Origin: Mortierella sp. BCC40632 | Taxonomy: Eukaryota > Mortierellomycota > Mortierellomycetes > Mortierellales > Mortierellaceae | Assembly: GCA_011634665.1 (NCBI GenBank) | Contig: WAEK01000002.1 | Location: 1,075,001-1,139,000 of the forward strand | Direction: 5' to 3' | DNA length: 64,000 nt | In this document: in pieces, positions 61,213 through 64,000 of the stretch | Layout: each line of letters opens with the position of its first letter | Numbering within the stretch: position 1 is the first letter of the stretch | Translations under genes and position numbers: made by a program | Notes under the pieces: generated by a model | Database searches by the model: none | Seen by the model: only the letters and a program-made list of their open reading frames with translations | What the model was told of the DNA's origin: nothing

Positions 61213-62631
61213 TGTGTGTGTGTGTGTGTATTGTTGTTGTTGTTGGAGGGGGGGAGATGAGAGGAGGTGTAGATGAAGAGAGGAGAGAAAGAGAAGAGAG
61301 GAGAGTGTGAGAGAAGGTAAAAGAGCTGAGCGAGAAAAAAAGAGAGAGAAAGAGAGAGAGAGAGAGAGAGTGAGAAGAGAGAAAGGAAACACGGCGGGTG
61401 TGGAGAAGCTGAGCCTGAGCCCTGGCTGATTGACTCAACCTGATTGAAAGCCTCGAGGGCACGGCACGCGGGCAATCTGACCATCCACTCTTTGCCTATT
61501 CGCCTATTTGTTCCTTCTTTCGCTCGTCTTTTTTACTTCCTCCAATGCCGCTCTGGGTATCTCTTGCCTCTTTTGGTCAGAGCCTTGGTAACTTTCTCAC
61601 ATCACTTCCATGGCCATGAGCATCGCCAACATCCTGCTCAAGAGATTAGCTTTCCCTCTTTCGCCTGTTAGCCCACGGCCACACGGCACTCAACTCTGCC
61701 ACGGACACTGACATCCGTCTTGGACTCCGACTGTCCCCCAGACGTCGTCACGGTCTGGACCCAGAGAGAGACTCTGTACCTGGTTGGCTGTCATTTTCTC
61801 CTCTTCCCGTCCCCTCCCCTCCCCCCTCCTTGTGCCTTTTAGGATGCATTCAGATGAACAGATCCTTTCATTCGACAGGATTTGCTTAAACCACCTCTTC
61901 CCATTCATGTTGCTAGACTGAAGTGCTAATGACACCCTAATGCTGCTTCCCCTTTGCTTAGAAAAAAAAAAAAAAAAGTCGTCAGGAAATAGAACTAAAA
62001 GCGCCTCTAGGTCGATCCATTACGGCTTTCTTGTCTTTTGAGCAAGCGATGACATAGAAGTGATAGAACCTCCGAATCAAGAGAACGGTTCGACTCTTTA
62101 TAAAGACTCATATCTGTAGATGGTACTTGTCGGGACAAAGTTGAGATCGACCCGATTCTGTTGGTTGTGGGAGGGGACTCGATAAAGTCGCTTTATTCTT
62201 CAGGAACAAGTGGTTGGTTCACTACAATTGGAGAGACAGGAGGGTGAGACTTTGGGCTATCTTGGGTTTTGCCCGCATTGATTGTATGCAGGGTAGAGGC
62301 TTCATATTGGAGGTGGGGTTGCAGACCAATCTCGGAAACTCATATGAGATCAAATCCAGCGCAAATAGTTTGGTAGAGATATGCGGCACAGCATGGCCGT
62401 TAAGGTAGAACTCCGTGTGGGAAAAAACTCAATTGGCAGTCGTAAAGAGTGTCGTACCATCGTGGGATTCCCTCCCAAGAAAACCTCTAACAATCCAAGG
62501 TCCAACAGCCGACGGAGAGTGTCAGTGCCGATCACTGGGTTATTTGTGCCAACAGCAATGTCCGTCGTTGATACACTCAAGTATGGTTCAAAATCCACTT
62601 TATAAATCAGCAGCTTGAAGGAAGATTAATT
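61213..62631. other. Intergenic region upstream of carrier and downstream of GNAT
   Basis: Begins with GT and GTT microsatellites (61214-61242) and a GA-rich block (61255-61390, CT-rich in carrier sense) that serve as the carrier's 5' region. The rest has short frames with no family signal. A B-box-like GGTTCGACTC at about 62086 is not part of a foldable tRNA. Confidence 0.5.
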
Positions 62632-63078
62632 CTAACTCATACGGCTCATGTATTCCAAGTGGATAAGTGGATAAGGTCTTCCTTGTCCGTCGAGTGGTGA
62701 ACGGCCTGTGCGCTTGAAGCCCATTTTTTCATAGAAGCCAACTGCTTGACTGTTCTGCTCATTAACATCAGTTGTCATACTGGGATGAAGGGAAAGGCCA
62801 TGACGCACGAGTGCAGCACCAATGCCAGTTCCACGGCTAGCCGGATCGACGAACAGTGCCTCCATATGTCCGTTGTCGATGAGCATGAAGGCCAGCGGGT
62901 AATCATTGGCATCCACAGCAAACAGGAGCGGTGCCTTGGGTAGGAAGTCGCTCACCATCTCATCGAGAGCCTGGCGATCCTCGGGAGACAGAAAGTCATG
63001 CGTAGCATCAACCGCATGACGCCAAATTTCGACTGCACGTTCACCCTCTCTAGGACGGGAATCTCTGATAGTAATCAT
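62632..63078 (-). CDS. GNAT N-acetyltransferase, bacterial YjaB-like
   Basis: A single uninterrupted frame of 148 residues from ATG at 63078 to TAG at 62632. The same frame extends to 63105 but only through a TTG codon, so the ATG is preferred. GNAT enzymes transfer acetyl from acetyl-CoA to an amine. The acetyl-CoA P-loop is SRGTGIGAAL, preceded by the beta-4 strand MEALFVDP and followed by NEQNSQAVGFYEKMGF. The N-terminus (RAVEIWRHAVDATHDFLSPED) and the ending GRPYPLIHLEYM match, from memory, Escherichia coli YjaB (147 residues) nearly end to end. Length and order are the same. No intron, transit peptide or fungal extension is present, although most neighbours have introns. Transfer from bacteria is the likely origin. 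The substrate is unknown. It is divergent from the PINX1 gene, 174 bp between starts. Confidence 0.92.
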   Translation of the reverse strand: MITIRDSRPREGERAVEIWRHAVDATHDFLSPEDRQALDEMVSDFLPKAPLLFAVDANDYPLAFMLIDNGHMEALFVDPASRGTGIGAALVRHGLSLHPSMTTDVNEQNSQAVGFYEKMGFKRTGRSPLDGQGRPYPLIHLEYMSRMS

Positions 63079-63166
63079 TGTTCCATTTTGGTTCCTTGAA
63101 GCCAAGTTGACAAACTTTCACTGAAGCAGCGTGGCTTGATTCTACACAAACCAATGAGCAGTCACT

Positions 63167-63203
<37 letters not shown>

Positions 63204-63252
63204 CTGGTAGACCTCTTTTCCATTTGCATCAGTTCACTCCATCAACAAAGCA
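63079..63252. promoter_or_regulatory. Compact divergent promoter with T35 tract
   Basis: Only 174 bp separate the GNAT and PINX1 start codons. A run of 35 T (63169-63203) sits in the middle. Long dA:dT tracts exclude nucleosomes and are common in shared fungal promoters. Confidence 0.6.
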
Positions 63253-63992
63253 ATGTCCCTGAAAGCGGCTCGTCATCCAAAGCAGCGCTTGTCTGCTGAC
63301 CCTCGCAACCTCCACTGGGCTAATGGTATACTATCAGAACCACCACTCTTCTCACCAGCAAAAATAACGGATACACACTCAACTCCTCTCAGCTGTGATA
63401 TTGACAACTATGCTTTTTTTCATCGACTCACTCTTTCTCACTTTACCGACTGCTTGTCAACGGAATAGACACAAACAAATTTGGATTCAAGATGATGGAG
63501 AAGATGGGCTGGGCCCAGGGCAAGGGATTGGGTGCCCGTGAAGATGGTGCTCAGGAACACGTCAAGGTTCGCCTGAAGGACAACAACCTTGGTGTCGGTG
63601 CCACCAAGAAATCTATCAACAACTGGCTTGGCAATACAGATGCTTTCAGTCGCCTCCTCGCTGATCTCAATGACCGTGTCGAGAAGGATTCGCAGGAAGA
63701 GTCGTCTAAAAAATCAGACAGCTCGAGCGATAGCAGCGACAGTGAAGTCGAGGCTCCCGAGCCGGAAGAGGCAGAAAAGTCTTCCAAGAAGAGCAAGAAG
63801 GAGAAAAAGTCCAGCAAGAAGGAGAAGAAGGACTCCAAGGAGAAGAAGGAAAAGAAGGAAAAGAAAGAAAAGAAGGAGAAGAAGGGAAAGAAAGAGAAGA
63901 AGGAGAAGAAGGAGAAGAAGGAAAAGTCTAGCAGTGAGGAAGACACAGACAGGAGCGGCCTCATGGCCGCCATCCAGGGACGCAAGGCGTAA
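63253..63992 (+). CDS. PXR1: PINX1/Pxr1-like G-patch protein (3' end uncertain)
   Basis: Exons 63253-63325 and 63469-63992 join in phase (intron 143 bp). The N-terminus RHPKQRLSADPRNLHWAN and the G-patch KMMEKMGWAQGKGLGAREDG follow PINX1/Pxr1, then HVKVRLKDNNLGVGAT. These proteins activate DEAH helicases such as Prp43 in rRNA processing and, in animals, inhibit telomerase. The second half is a Ser/Glu-rich then KKEKK-repeat tail (about 63780-63930), expected for a nucleolar protein. The frame meets TAA at 63990-63992, giving 198 residues. That TAA lies inside a perfect donor site (GGC|GTAAGT at 63989). Known family members continue after an SG...GR(R/K) segment, so the gene may be spliced on beyond the window. 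Confidence 0.88.
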
Positions 63993-64000
63993 GTTTGTTT

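Noticed and set aside
62080..62110. tRNA B-box-like GGTTCGACTC
   Set aside because: The bases around it do not form a T-stem and there is no matching acceptor stem or A-box at the right distance.
1..64000. CRISPR arrays, bacterial operons, phage or plasmid features
   Set aside because: The window is eukaryotic with spliced genes. The only regularly spaced repeats are microsatellites without spacers.

Overview
The window is eukaryotic and almost certainly from an early-diverging fungus, most likely Mortierellomycotina or a relative in Mucoromycota sensu lato. Genes carry many short GT-AG introns (plus some GC-AG), codon use is moderately GC-rich, and intergenic DNA is full of homopolymers and CT/GA microsatellites. 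The gene set is fungal (Rtt109, Uso1, Ima1, Nrg1-type fingers) but adds genes that Dikarya normally lack: a ferroxidase-type ferritin, a B12-dependent methylmalonyl-CoA mutase and a KAT14-type acetyltransferase. Genus is inference.

Layout: 1-2.2 kb, C-terminal part of an intact MULE/SWIM transposase gene. 4.0-9.6 kb (-), a 1647-residue Ser/Pro-rich disordered protein. 10.5-11.4 kb (-), ferritin, divergent from a mitochondrial branched-chain/pyruvate dehydrogenase kinase at 12.5-14.6 kb (+). 14.7-16.8 kb (-), RTT109. 17.8-20.2 kb (-), an Nrg1-like zinc-finger factor. 20.2-32.5 kb, about 12 kb with no recognisable gene but many simple repeats, including an alternating CG tract. 32.5-34.8 kb, a decayed second MULE. 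35.2-39.7 kb (+), a 13-exon KAT14-like gene. 40.8-43.3 kb (+), mitochondrial aspartate aminotransferase, convergent with methylmalonyl-CoA mutase at 43.5-47.0 kb (-). 48.6-52.5 kb (-), USO1/p115. 52.7-55.8 kb (-), IMA1, divergent from a NIPSNAP gene at 56.4-58.9 kb (+). 59.1-61.2 kb (-), a mitochondrial glutamate-carrier-like protein. 62.6-63.1 kb (-), an intronless bacterial-type GNAT. 63.25 kb to the end (+), a PINX1/Pxr1 G-patch protein that may run past the window.

Five genes (BCKDK-like kinase, AAT, MCM, NIPSNAP, carrier) encode mitochondrial proteins. Three touch amino-acid and propionate catabolism: the kinase gates branched-chain keto-acid oxidation, the mutase handles propionyl-CoA-derived carbon, and AAT plus a glutamate carrier move amino nitrogen. 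No operon-like organisation is implied. Exon models were built by hand by matching splice-site phases, and every complete model closes in frame. The weakest points are the last ferritin exon, the first two KAT14 exons, exon 2/3 of the carrier, and the PINX1 3' end.
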